Shown here in pieces: positions 47,396 to 55,827 of a stretch of 64,000 bases of DNA; positions within the stretch are counted from its first letter, which is position 1, and every line of letters starts with the position of its first letter. Below the pieces are notes generated by a model, which was not told the origin of the DNA, did not search any database, and saw nothing but the letters and a program-made list of their open reading frames with translations. This DNA comes from Paracidovorax wautersii (GTDB lineage: Bacteria > Pseudomonadota > Gammaproteobacteria > Burkholderiales > Burkholderiaceae_C), in assembly GCF_031453675.1 (NCBI RefSeq), contig NZ_JAVIZX010000001.1, positions 1,612,001 to 1,676,000 of the forward strand, given 5' to 3'. The translations under genes were made by a program, and so were the position numbers.

Positions 47396-47650
47396 TCAGG
47401 GCTTCTTCGGCAGGTCGGTCGAGGCGGCAGCCCCTTCGCCCTCGCCGGGGCCGGGTGCGGGGGTGACGGCGTTGCTGGCGCTGGGCGCGGCGGGCTCGGC
47501 AGGGTGGGCGTCCGACGAAGGCGTGGCGGCCGGCGCGGCAGCGGGCGCGGTGGTGCCGGTCGAACTGGAGGACGGAGCGGCCGGGCGGTCGCAGGCGGTG
47601 AGGACAGCGGCGGCGAGAAGGCCGGCGGCCAGGGCGGAGAGGGTGCGCAT
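47396..47650 (-). CDS. Small putative lipoprotein, Ala/Pro-rich
   Basis: Protein of 84 residues. A short signal (MRTLSALAAGLLAAAVLTAC) ends in an LTAC lipobox with the lipidated Cys at 20. The mature part is disordered in appearance (APSSSSTGTTAPAAAPAATP ...) with no motif. It may be a short surface lipoprotein of unknown role. It precedes the glutathione peroxidase gene on the same strand by 77 bp. Confidence 0.65.
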   Translation of the reverse strand: MRTLSALAAGLLAAAVLTACDRPAAPSSSSTGTTAPAAAPAATPSSDAHPAEPAAPSASNAVTPAPGPGEGEGAAASTDLPKKP

Positions 47651-47817
47651 GGGGCGGTGGCTGCCGCGGCGGGCGCGGCAGGTGGTTGGTTAAGAGGGCC
47701 TGAATCTAGAGGCCCCGCCGGACGCCGTCCAGCATCTGCCCGGTGGTCGCGGTGCCGACCTACAGGGCGACCGCCTGCCATGGCCGCGCTGACGCGGCCC
47801 CCATGGTTTCGAAGAAA

Positions 47818-47878
47818 CGCTATTGAATCAATAGCTGTATGCGCTCGTCCCTGCTGCGCTACGGGCTGATTTGATTCC
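47818..47878 (+). repeat. Dispersed hairpin repeat, copy 5
   Basis: CGCTATTGAATCAATAGCTGTATGCGCTCGTC followed by a degraded right half (TGCGCTACGGGCTGATTTGA). It lies in the 285-bp gap (47651-47935) between the small lipoprotein and the EamA transporter. The rest of that gap shows no gene; a GGCCCC/GGGGCC inverted repeat near 47895-47916 may end the EamA transcript. Confidence 0.7.
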
Positions 47879-47935
47879 GAAGGCTGTTCGGTGGCCCCTG
47901 CCTGCCGCGGGGCCGGAAGAGAACGCGGGACGCGC

Positions 47936-48814
47936 TCAGCGCCCGCGCCGCAGCGAGGCCAGCAGGGCCGCGCAGAGGATCAGGCTGCCGCCCAGCAGGG
48001 TGCGCGGCTGCAACTCGGACGCCGACAGCAGCACCGACGACACGCTGGCAAATACCACTTCCGACAGCATCACCACGGCGGTGGTGCCGGCCGCCAGCCG
48101 CGCGGCGCCGTACTGCAGTGCCCAGTTGCCCAGCATCAGCAGGCCGGACAGCAGCAGGCCGGTGACCACCCAGGTGGCGTTGGGGGCGGGAAAGGGTTCC
48201 ACCACGCCCACCTGCAGCCCGATGGTGCCCACCGTCAGCGCCATCAGCATGCAGCCGCCGAACATCACGAACATGCGCGCCTGGCCGGGCACGGCGTGCA
48301 GGCGGCGCAGCGTGACGTTGGTGAGTGCGAACATGAAGCCGCCCAGCAGCGCCAGCGCATCGGCCAGCGACAGGTTGTGCAGCAGACGGCTGGCGGGCGC
48401 ATCTGCGGGCAGCAGCACCAGCACCACGCCAGCGAAGGCCAGCAGCAGGCGCAGCAGCGCGGCGGGCGTGGGACGCTCGCCCAGGATCTTCCAGGCCAGC
48501 AGCACGGCCCAGGCGGGCATCAGATAGAACAGCAGGATCACGCGCACCACGTCGCCGATGGTCACGGCCCAGTTGAAGGCGACATTGTTCAGGCCCGAGG
48601 CCAGGGCCAGCAGCCACAGCTGCGGGTGCTGGCGCACCTGGGCCCAGAGGCCCGGGCGTGCGATGAGCAGGCCCAGCAGCACCACGCAGTACATCGCCGC
48701 CGTGGCCCACAGCGGATGCAGGCCGGCGGCGTGCATCCGCTGGAAGGGCCACCACGCCAGCCCCCAGACGAAGGCGTTGAACAGCAGGGCGAAGATGGGC
48801 AGCGGCGATTGCAT
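47936..48814 (-). CDS. EamA-family (DMT) transporter
   Basis: Inner-membrane protein of 292 residues with ten helices in two EamA repeats, from LPIFALLFNAFVWGLAWWPF to LLGGSLILCAALLASLRRGR. Family marks include the first-repeat FYLMPAWAVLLAWKILGERP and the second-repeat VVMLSEVVFASVSSVLL. Members export amino acids and metabolites. It is preceded by a copy of the dispersed repeat and follows lplT on the same strand by 106 bp. Confidence 0.9.
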   Translation of the reverse strand: MQSPLPIFALLFNAFVWGLAWWPFQRMHAAGLHPLWATAAMYCVVLLGLLIARPGLWAQVRQHPQLWLLALASGLNNVAFNWAVTIGDVVRVILLFYLMPAWAVLLAWKILGERPTPAALLRLLLAFAGVVLVLLPADAPASRLLHNLSLADALALLGGFMFALTNVTLRRLHAVPGQARMFVMFGGCMLMALTVGTIGLQVGVVEPFPAPNATWVVTGLLLSGLLMLGNWALQYGAARLAAGTTAVVMLSEVVFASVSSVLLSASELQPRTLLGGSLILCAALLASLRRGR

Positions 48815-48816
48815 GG

Positions 48817-48871
48817 TCAAAAATGGCTGCAGCGCTTGATGGGTAAGCGCATGCTGCTATCGAAAGCGTAG
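48817..48871 (-). repeat. Dispersed hairpin repeat, copy 6
   Basis: Minus strand: CTACGCTTTCGATAGCAGCA, TGCGCTTACCCATCAAGCGC, TGCAGCCATTTTTGA. Both arms of the inverted repeat are present. It lies between the lplT stop and the EamA start (48814), two bases before that ATG, so it occupies the EamA leader. Confidence 0.75.
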
Positions 48872-48920
48872 TTTGGAGTAGCCCGGCTGCAGTGGCGGGC
48901 CGCTGCCGCGGGTGCCCCGC

Positions 48921-50201
48921 TCAATGGTGGTGGTCGTGCCGGGCGATGTGCAGCAGGTGCTCCACCTCTTCGCGGTGGTGCGTGCAGTTGTGCGCGTGCC
49001 AGCGCTGGATGAGCCACATCACGCCGGCCACCACCAGCCCGAACGCCGTGATGGCGCCGAACACCGACAGACCCATCTTCAGCGACAGGCTGTAGAACGC
49101 GCCCAGGCCCAGGATGCAGGCCTGCTCGTTGAAGTTCTGCACGGCGATGGAGCGGCCCGCGCCCATCAGGTTGTGGCCGCGGTGCTGCAGCAGGGCGTTC
49201 ATGGGCACCACCAGGTAGCCGCCCAGGCCGCCCAGCAGGATCAGGAAGGGAATGGCCACCCAGATGCTGTTGATGAACACCATCAGGATCAGCAGCAGGC
49301 CCATGGCGATGCCCAGCGGAATCACCTTGGTGGCCGCATCCAGCCGCATGCGCATGGAGGCGATCACCGCGCCCGCCGCCGTGCCGATGGCCACCACGCC
49401 CGTGAGCGCCGAGGCCTGCGTGGTGTTGTAGCTCAGCGCCGCGGCCGCCCAGGCCAGCACGATGAACTTGAGGTTGCCGCCCGCGCCCCAGAACAGCGTG
49501 GTGGTGGACAGCGAGATCTGGCCCAGCTTGTCGCGCCACAGGCGGTTGTTGCAGGCCCAGAAGTCCGGCAGCATGGCCAGCGGGTTGGCCGGCATGGGGC
49601 GCATCTCGACGCCCGTGTGCGGTATGCGCGTGTTGAACCAGGCGGCAATGAGGTACAGCACGATCATGGCGGCGATGGCCGCCTCGGCCGCGGTGTCCAC
49701 GCCGGTTTCCAGCAGCGGCAGGTCGATGGACAGCAGCACGCCCGACACCGCGGGCCCCACCAGCTGGCCGCCCAGCAGCACGCCCAGGATGATGGAGGCG
49801 ATGGTCAGCCCCTCGATCCAGCCGTTGGCCTTGACCAGCTGCGACGCCGGCAGCAACTCGGTGAGGATGCCGTACTTGGCAGGGGAGTACGCGGCGGCGC
49901 CCAGGCCGACCACGGCATAGGCGATGAGCGGGTGCGAGCCGAACAGCATCATCAGGCAGCCCACCACCTTGATGGCATTGCTGACGAACATCACCTTGCC
50001 CTTGGGCAGGGCGTCGGCAAAGGCGCCGACCCAGGGCGCGAGCACCACGTAGAACAGCGCGAACATCGGCACCAGGGCGGCGCGCTGCCATTCAGGGGCA
50101 CCGCTGGTGCGCAGCAATTCCACGGCGGCCACGAAGAGTGCGTTGTCGGCCAGCGAGCTGAAAAACTGCGCCGACATGATGGTGTAGAAACCGCGCTTCA
50201 T
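48921..50201 (-). CDS. lplT: Lysophospholipid transporter LplT
   Basis: MFS protein of 426 residues that flips lysophospholipids for re-acylation. It has 12 helices, with the LplT-typical opening MKRGFYTIMSAQFFSSLADN, YSPAKYGILTELLP and LGGYLVVPMNALLQHRG. The C-terminus is unusual: HNCTHHREEVEHLLHIARHDHHH holds nine histidines within about 23 residues. In many proteobacteria the neighbour is aas; here the divergent neighbour is alr, an arrangement I associate with beta-proteobacteria. Confidence 0.93.
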   Translation of the reverse strand: MKRGFYTIMSAQFFSSLADNALFVAAVELLRTSGAPEWQRAALVPMFALFYVVLAPWVGAFADALPKGKVMFVSNAIKVVGCLMMLFGSHPLIAYAVVGLGAAAYSPAKYGILTELLPASQLVKANGWIEGLTIASIILGVLLGGQLVGPAVSGVLLSIDLPLLETGVDTAAEAAIAAMIVLYLIAAWFNTRIPHTGVEMRPMPANPLAMLPDFWACNNRLWRDKLGQISLSTTTLFWGAGGNLKFIVLAWAAAALSYNTTQASALTGVVAIGTAAGAVIASMRMRLDAATKVIPLGIAMGLLLILMVFINSIWVAIPFLILLGGLGGYLVVPMNALLQHRGHNLMGAGRSIAVQNFNEQACILGLGAFYSLSLKMGLSVFGAITAFGLVVAGVMWLIQRWHAHNCTHHREEVEHLLHIARHDHHH

Positions 50202-50217
50202 CGAATGGCTGTGGGGT

Positions 50218-50236
50218 GCATCAGTGTGGCTGATGC
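50218..50236. promoter_or_regulatory. 7-bp-arm inverted repeat upstream of lplT
   Basis: GCATCAG (50218-50224) and CTGATGC (50230-50236) are perfect inverted repeats with a 5-base spacer, 17 bases before the lplT start on the minus strand. It may be an operator or a leader hairpin. The regulator is unknown. Confidence 0.35.
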
Positions 50237-50340
50237 CCTGTTAAATATCGTAACCCGCTACAAGTGACTGGCGGTTATATCACGCGGGTTCGCCGGCCCA
50301 GTGCCAGAATTCCACCCTTTCGCTCCGTAGAAATACCGCC

Positions 50341-51435
50341 ATGCCGCGTCCCATCCAGGCCACCATCCACACCGCTGCGCTGCAGCACAACCTGGGCCGC
50401 GCGCGCCGTGCGGCGCCCGATGCGCTGGTGTGGGCGGTGGTCAAGGCCAACGCCTACGGACACGGCATCGAGCGGGTGTTCGAGGGCCTGCGCAGCGCCG
50501 ATGGCTTCGCGCTGCTGGACCTGGCCGAGGCCGAGCGCATCCGTGCCCTGGGCTGGCGCGGCCCCATCCTGCTGCTGGAGGGGGTGTTCGAGCCGCGCGA
50601 CCTGGAGCTGTGCTCCCGCCTGGGCCTGTGGCACGCGGTCCACTGCGACGAGCAGATCGACTGGCTGGCCGCGCACAAGACGCAGGCCCCGCACCGCGTC
50701 TTCCTCAAGATGAACTCCGGCATGAACCGCCTGGGCTTCACGCCCGAGCGCTACCGCGCCGCCTGGGCCCGCCTGAACGCGCTGACGCAGGTGGACGAGA
50801 TCTCGTTCATGACCCATTTCAGCGACGCCGACGGCCCGCGCGGCATCGGCCACCAGATGGCCGCCTTTCTGCAGGCCACGCAGGACCTGCCGGGCGAGCG
50901 CAGCGTGAGCAACAGCGCCGCCACCCTGCGCTTCGGCACCGAGCCGCAGGTGCGCGCCGACTGGGTGCGCGCCGGCATCGTGGTCTACGGCAGCGCGCCG
51001 GACCATCCCGAGCGCACGGCGGCCGACTGGGACCTGCAGCCCGCCATGACGCTCTCGACCCGCATCATCGGCGTGCAGCACCTGCGGCCGGGCGACACCG
51101 TGGGCTACGGCTCGCGCTTCACGGCCGACCGGGCTATGTCCATCGGCATCGCCGCCTGCGGTTACGCCGACGGCTACCCCCGCCACTGCGACACCGGCAC
51201 GCCCGTGCTGGTCAACGGCGTGCGCACCCGCCTGGTGGCGCGCGTGAGCATGGACATGGTCACCGTGGACCTGACCGGCGTGCCGGGCGCAGGCATCGGC
51301 TCCGAGGTCACCCTGTGGGGCCGTGCCGCGAACGGCACGGTGCTGCCCATCGACGAGGTGGCCCAGGCGGCCGGCACCGTGGGCTACGAGCTGATGTGCG
51401 CGCTGGCGCAGCGCGTGCCGGTGGTCGTCGACTAA
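50341..51435 (+). CDS. alr: Alanine racemase
   Basis: PLP enzyme making D-alanine for peptidoglycan. It has 364 residues. The PLP lysine lies in [10 protein letters not shown] (Lys35) and the catalytic tyrosine in TVGYGSRF (Tyr256). The [20 protein letters not shown] and MDMVTVDLT blocks are typical. It starts divergently from lplT with a 139-bp spacer containing an AT-rich patch (GGTTATATCA) that may serve as the promoter. Confidence 0.96.
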   Translation: MPRPIQATIHTAALQHNLGRARRAAPDALVWAVVKANAYGHGIERVFEGLRSADGFALLDLAEAERIRALGWRGPILLLEGVFEPRDLELCSRLGLWHAVHCDEQIDWLAAHKTQAPHRVFLKMNSGMNRLGFTPERYRAAWARLNALTQVDEISFMTHFSDADGPRGIGHQMAAFLQATQDLPGERSVSNSAATLRFGTEPQVRADWVRAGIVVYGSAPDHPERTAADWDLQPAMTLSTRIIGVQHLRPGDTVGYGSRFTADRAMSIGIAACGYADGYPRHCDTGTPVLVNGVRTRLVARVSMDMVTVDLTGVPGAGIGSEVTLWGRAANGTVLPIDEVAQAAGTVGYELMCALAQRVPVVVD

Positions 51436-51513
51436 GCCGACGGGCCGCGCGGCGGCCGAGCGCATCCTGCGCTGCGACCGAGAGCAGGGGTGGCGCGCCC
51501 TGCGGGATGCCGC

Positions 51514-51813
51514 TCAGCCCCGCAGGAACTCGCGCAGCGCACTGGCCACCAGCGCCAGCGGCGCCAGCGCGCAGAACCCCGTCACGATGCGCAGGAACAT
51601 GGGGCCCGCCCGCCGTGCCTCCAGATAGTGGCGGATCAGCAGGCGGCCCTTGACCCAGGCGATGCCCGCCACCGCCAGCGCCATCCCCAGGCGCGACCCG
51701 CCGTGGTGCGCATGGCCCACCACCCCCACGCTGGCGGCTGTGAGCAGCAGCAGTGCGAGCCAGGCCAGGGTGGCGCTGTGGCTGACCAGGAAGGGGCGGT
51801 GCCTTGTTTTCAT
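51514..51813 (-). CDS. Cytochrome c oxidase subunit IV-like small membrane protein (NorF-like)
   Basis: Protein of 99 residues with three membrane helices (SATLAWLALLLLTAASVGVV; GMALAVAGIAWVKGRLLIRH; MFLRIVTGFCALAPLALVAS). The middle AVAGIAWVKGRLLIRHYLEAR motif is typical of prokaryotic subunit IV / NorF proteins. It lies downstream of the subunit III-like gene on the same strand, separated by a repeat-filled 169 bp. NorF supports nitric oxide reductase; no norB or norC is in the window. Confidence 0.8.
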   Translation of the reverse strand: MKTRHRPFLVSHSATLAWLALLLLTAASVGVVGHAHHGGSRLGMALAVAGIAWVKGRLLIRHYLEARRAGPMFLRIVTGFCALAPLALVASALREFLRG

Positions 51814-51870
51814 TCAGCGGTCCGGCGTCATTGCGCCATCCATCTCCGATACCGGCGCGGCCCAGCCCAG

Positions 51871-51973
51871 CGGCCGCCGCGCAAGGGCCGCCCCGCCGCG
51901 CTGGCGGCGTCCCTCTGCCCGCCGCACGCAGTGCGGCGAGCGCGGGGGGAAGCGGCGCAGCCGCTCAGGGGGG
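51871..51973. repeat. G+C-rich dispersed repeat with internal hairpin
   Basis: On the minus strand this reads CCCCCCTGAGCGGCTGCGCC ... GAGGGACGCCGCCAGCGCGG ... GGCCCTTGCGCGG, a form I recall from intergenic regions of Acidovorax and Comamonas genomes. An internal CCGCAC-GCA-GTGCGG hairpin is present. It fills the gap between the NorE-like stop and the NorF-like start. Confidence 0.55.
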
Positions 51974-51982
51974 TGATCTCCA

Positions 51983-52633
51983 TCACGCGAAGACATAGAA
52001 CAGGCTGAACACCATCAGCCACACCAGGTCGGTGGCGTGCCAGTACACGGCCAGCGACTCCAGCCCGCGGCAGTCCTGCGCCGAGTAGGCCCCGGTGGAC
52101 AGGCGCGCCAGGCCCCAGCCCATGCCGAGCAGGCCCCAGCAGGCATGCACGAAGTGGTTGATGGTCAGGTAGTAATAGACCACCACGAAGATCCCCGCGC
52201 CGGCGTGGATGCCGTGGGCCGCGTTCCACTGCCACTCCAGCGCCTTGACGGCCGGGTAGGCCAGGCCCAGCAGCAGCGCTGCCGCCAGCCAGCGCTGCGC
52301 GGCGGAACGCCGGTCGGCGCGCATGCTGCGCACGGCCCGCACCAGGAAGTAGCCGCTGGTGACCATCACCCCGGTGACCGCGACGCCCGCCACCGTCCAC
52401 AGGCGCGCCGCGCCGTCCTGAAAGGCCTGCGGATGGAACCAGCGCGCGCCGAAGTACACGCCAAAGAACACCGCGAATTCGAACAGCTCCAGGCTGATGG
52501 CGACCCACATGGCCCGGTGGCCGGGCATCTCGGGCACGGCGGCGGAGTCGGTGCGGGGACCGGGGGCGCACCCGGCCAGGGCCGGGGGCAAGGGCACGGG
52601 CAGGGAGGGGGTCAGCGAGGCGGCCGAGAGCAT
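51983..52633 (-). CDS. Haem-copper oxidase subunit III-like protein (NorE-like)
   Basis: Protein of 216 residues. After a variable 36-residue N-terminus five helices follow, with subunit III marks: MWVAISLELFEFAVFFGVYF, LAYPAVKALEWQWNAAHG, VVYYYLTINHFVHACWG and LAVYWHATDLVWLMVFSLFY. It resembles NorE, an accessory of nitric oxide reductase, and short subunit III proteins. The CRP/FNR-type palindrome centred 61 bp upstream of its start would be near -41 if transcription starts about 20 bases before the ATG. The absence of other oxidase subunits nearby favours NorE over a true cytochrome oxidase. Confidence 0.85.
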   Translation of the reverse strand: MLSAASLTPSLPVPLPPALAGCAPGPRTDSAAVPEMPGHRAMWVAISLELFEFAVFFGVYFGARWFHPQAFQDGAARLWTVAGVAVTGVMVTSGYFLVRAVRSMRADRRSAAQRWLAAALLLGLAYPAVKALEWQWNAAHGIHAGAGIFVVVYYYLTINHFVHACWGLLGMGWGLARLSTGAYSAQDCRGLESLAVYWHATDLVWLMVFSLFYVFA

Positions 52634-52687
52634 GGCGCGCCATCATGCCCAGCGCGGCCGCGCGGTGGCGGCTGCGGTGGCCTCTTG

Positions 52688-52701
52688 CTGATGTACATCA
52701 G
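52688..52701. promoter_or_regulatory. FNR/DNR-type palindrome upstream of the NorE/NorF-like genes
   Basis: CTGATGTACATCAG is a perfect 14-bp palindrome with TGAT-N4-ATCA, the core shared by FNR and the nitric-oxide sensor DNR/NnrR (TTGAT-N4-ATCAA). Its centre lies 61 bp before the NorE-like ATG. It supports anaerobic or nitric-oxide induction. Confidence 0.7.
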
Positions 52702-52781
52702 ACCCGGGCGCTTGCGCAGCCCAGGGAACCAGCCAACAGCCCAACGACGGCCACGCCTGCTCTGCGGCCCGTTCTGGTGAG

Positions 52782-52838
52782 TGCTATGCTAAATATAGCT
52801 GCATGCGCTTATGAATAAAGCGCTGGAGCCTGATTTCA
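52782..52838 (+). repeat. Dispersed hairpin repeat, copy 7
   Basis: TGCTATGCTAAATATAGCTG, CATGCGCTTATGAATAAAGCGC, TGGAGCCTGATTTCA: both halves are well preserved. It ends 11 bp from the glnE stop codon, in the space between glnE and the NorE promoter, which would suit a transcript-end structure. Confidence 0.78.
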
Positions 52839-52849
52839 TCCCTGATCGG

Positions 52850-55654
52850 TCACTTGCCGAAGACCGCCCACCACAGCACCTTGATCGCCTCGCGCTCGGC
52901 TTCCAGGGTCTCGGGCGCCACGCGCGTGGGCTCTTCGTTGAGCCGGGCCCGGTGCTGCACCTGGCGCAGCTTGCGGTAGGCGGCGGCCGCCGCCGTGCCC
53001 ACGCCGGCCGGCAGCAGCCCGGCGGCCTCGGCGCGCTGCAGCAGCCCGATGTTGCCCAGGTTCTGGCGCAGGCCCGGGTGTTCCGCGGACTGCGACAGCA
53101 CCAGGTACTGCACGGCGAACTCGGCATCCACCATGCCCGCGGGGCTGTGCTTCACGTCGAACTGCCCGGCCGGGACCGGATGGGCGGCGCGCACGCGTTC
53201 GCGCATGGTCACGATCTCGTCGCGCAGCGCGACCGGGTCGCGTGGGGCGGTGATGACGGCCTCGCGCACGGCGTCGAAGCGGGCGCGCAGGGACAGGGCG
53301 CTGCGCTCCGAAGGCGCCGGGGAGGTGCCTTCGTCCTCGTCCGGCGCAGGCGCTGCCAGGTCTTCGCTGCCCAGCACGAAGCGCGCGCGCGTCATGGCCT
53401 GGTGCTCCCAGGTCCAGGCGGTGTTGCTGCCGCGCCGTTCCTGGTAGTTGGCATAGGCCTCGAAGCGCGTGACCAGCAGGCCGGAGTTGCCGTTGGGCCG
53501 CAGCGCGGTGTCGATCTCGAACAGATCGCCCTCGCCGGTCTTCACCGTGAGCCAGTTGATGAGCTTGCGCACGAAGGCCGAGTACACCTCGGGCGCGCGG
53601 TCATCGTCGTCGTCGAAGACGAACACGATGTCCAGGTCGCTGCCGTAGCCCAGTTCCCGGCCGCCCAGCTTGCCATAGGCAATGATGCCGAACTGCGGGG
53701 TCTCGCGGTGGCGGTTCTTCAGGCGGCTCCAGCACCACTCGGCCGTCAGCTTGAGCACGCTGTCGGCCAGGGCGGAGAGGTCGTCCGCCGCCTGCTCGAT
53801 GGTGACGCGCCCCTCCACGTCGCGCGCCAGCGTGCGGAAGGTTTCCGCATGGTGCGCGCGGCGCAGCAGGTTCAGCAGGGTTTCGTCGTCGTCCTCGCCG
53901 GTGGTCTGCAGCGAGGCCAGGCGCAGGCGCAGTTCGCGCTCGAAATCTGCGGGCACGAAGCGCTCGGACAGCAGGGCGTCGCCGGCCAGCTCGTCGATCA
54001 CGCCGGGGTGCTGCAGCATGTAGCGCGCCGGCCACTTGGCCGCGCCCAGCAGGTGCAGCAGATGTTCGTGGACGGAGGGCCGCTCCAGCAGCAGGGCCAG
54101 GTAGCTTTCGCGGCGCAGCAGCGGCTCCAGCCAGCCGACCAGGCGCACCGCGGCGTCCTCGTTGACCTTGCCCTCGGCCAGCCAGCGGCCGGTACGCTGC
54201 ACCAGCCGGAACAGCCGGTGGCGGGCCTCGTCGCGCAGGCTGGCCACGCGGGGATGGGTCTTCCACTCGGCCACGCGGTCGCGCACGGTGGGCGGCAACT
54301 GCTCCAGCAAGGTGTCCAGCTCGGGCGCCGGCGCGGCCTGGGCGCGCGGCCCGCCACAGCCGCCGCCGCTGCATTGCTTCTTGCCCGGGCTGCCCAGCAG
54401 CGTGTCGAACTCCTGCGCGACCAGTTCGCGGTGCGCGTCCAGCTGGTGCAAGAAGGCGCAGCTGCCCAGACCCAGGGTGTGGGCGATCCAGGCCAGGTCG
54501 TCGTCGCGGGTGGGCAGCACATGGGTCTGCTGGTCGTCCAAATACTGGATGCGGTGCTCCACCCGGCGCAGGAAGGTGTAGGCCGCCGCCAGCGCGTCGG
54601 CCGTCTCCTGGGGCATCAGGCCGGCGCGTGCCAGGCGCTGCAGCGCCTCCAGCGTGGGGCGGCAGCGCAGCTCGGGGAACTGGCCTCCGCGCACAACCTG
54701 CAGCAGCTGCACGATGAATTCGATCTCGCGGATGCCGCCGCGCGAGAGCTTCACGTCGTTGGCGCGCTCGGGGTGGCCGGCGCTGCGCTTGGCGGCGTGG
54801 TCGCGGATCTGGCGGTGCAGGGAGCGCAGCGCGTCGAACACGCTGTAGTCCAGGTAGCGGCGGAACACGAAGGGCAGCACCACGCCGCGCAGGGCCTGCA
54901 CCTCCGGCTGGCCCAGGCAGTCGCGCGGGGCGACCACGCGGCTCTTGAGCCAGGCGAAGCGCTCCCATTCGCGGCCGTGCGTCTGCAGGTACTCCTCCAG
55001 CGCGGCCAGCGAGACGGCCGGCGGCCCGGAGTTGCCGTTGGGCCGCAGCGCCAGGTCCACCCGGAACACGAAGCCGTGCTCGGTCGTGTCGCCGACCAGG
55101 CTGTAGATGGCCTTGACCGCATGGCCGAAGTATTCGTGGTTGGAGATGCGGTTGCGGCCCTCGGCATTGCCGGCCGTTTCGCCGTCGTGCTCGTAGACGT
55201 AGATCAGGTCGATGTCGCTGGACACGTTCAGCTCGCGCGCGCCCAGCTTGCCCATGCCGATGATCCACAGCTGCACCGGCTGGCCGTCCGGGCCCCGGGG
55301 GGCGCCGTGGCGCGCATCCAGCTCCTCGCGGGCCTGCTGGCAGGCGCGGTCCAGGGCGAACTCGGCCAGCCAGGTCACCGCACGGGTGATGTCCTCCAGC
55401 GGGGCCTGCGCCTCGCAGTCCAGGTGGATGAGCCGTTCCATGACCAGCTGGCGCAGGATGCGCAACGCGCTGCCCACATCGTGCCCGCGCTGGCGCAGCG
55501 CCTCGTAGGCGGCGCCGAGGGTGTCGCGCTGGGGGGCGCCCGGGGGCAGCAGGGACAGCTCCTGCTCATAGCGCCGGTGCAGCCGCTGCTGGAAGCGCGA
55601 GTGCTGGGCGAGGGGCGCGGTGGGTGCCGAAGGCTCTGGGAAAGGCATCTGCAT
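52850..55654 (-). CDS. glnE: Bifunctional glutamine synthetase adenylyltransferase/deadenylase
   Basis: Adds or removes AMP on glutamine synthetase in response to PII. From the ATG at 55654 it has 934 residues (a GTG at 55678 is an alternative). Two nucleotidyltransferase domains are visible: GMGKLGARELNVSSDIDLIY in the N-terminal half (deadenylation) and AYGKLGGRELGYGSDLDIVF in the C-terminal half (adenylation), both with the G-S-D-x-D pattern. HSPAGMVDAEFAVQYL is in the C-terminal helical part. A short Cys/Gly-rich insert (KKQCSGGGCGG) sits between the halves. It relates functionally to glnK-amtB. Confidence 0.95.
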   Translation of the reverse strand: MQMPFPEPSAPTAPLAQHSRFQQRLHRRYEQELSLLPPGAPQRDTLGAAYEALRQRGHDVGSALRILRQLVMERLIHLDCEAQAPLEDITRAVTWLAEFALDRACQQAREELDARHGAPRGPDGQPVQLWIIGMGKLGARELNVSSDIDLIYVYEHDGETAGNAEGRNRISNHEYFGHAVKAIYSLVGDTTEHGFVFRVDLALRPNGNSGPPAVSLAALEEYLQTHGREWERFAWLKSRVVAPRDCLGQPEVQALRGVVLPFVFRRYLDYSVFDALRSLHRQIRDHAAKRSAGHPERANDVKLSRGGIREIEFIVQLLQVVRGGQFPELRCRPTLEALQRLARAGLMPQETADALAAAYTFLRRVEHRIQYLDDQQTHVLPTRDDDLAWIAHTLGLGSCAFLHQLDAHRELVAQEFDTLLGSPGKKQCSGGGCGGPRAQAAPAPELDTLLEQLPPTVRDRVAEWKTHPRVASLRDEARHRLFRLVQRTGRWLAEGKVNEDAAVRLVGWLEPLLRRESYLALLLERPSVHEHLLHLLGAAKWPARYMLQHPGVIDELAGDALLSERFVPADFERELRLRLASLQTTGEDDDETLLNLLRRAHHAETFRTLARDVEGRVTIEQAADDLSALADSVLKLTAEWCWSRLKNRHRETPQFGIIAYGKLGGRELGYGSDLDIVFVFDDDDDRAPEVYSAFVRKLINWLTVKTGEGDLFEIDTALRPNGNSGLLVTRFEAYANYQERRGSNTAWTWEHQAMTRARFVLGSEDLAAPAPDEDEGTSPAPSERSALSLRARFDAVREAVITAPRDPVALRDEIVTMRERVRAAHPVPAGQFDVKHSPAGMVDAEFAVQYLVLSQSAEHPGLRQNLGNIGLLQRAEAAGLLPAGVGTAAAAAYRKLRQVQHRARLNEEPTRVAPETLEAEREAIKVLWWAVFGK

Positions 55655-55827
55655 GGAAGGAAGAAGGGGCCGGCTCACACCGTCTCAGGCCAAGGGGTGC
55701 ACGGAGCGGCGCTGCCGCGGGCAGCTGCCCGCCGACGCGCAGGCGCCGCCATGGCGTACACAAGGACACGGTTTCGCGGTGAACCCGGGGGAGGGGTGCG
55801 GGTCATAATTCCTGCCACACATCAAGC

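Noticed and set aside
51514-52633. The subunit III/IV-like pair as part of an aa3 cytochrome oxidase operon
   Set aside because: No subunit I or II lies nearby, the proteins are short, and the upstream palindrome fits FNR/DNR control; NorE/NorF-like is the better reading.
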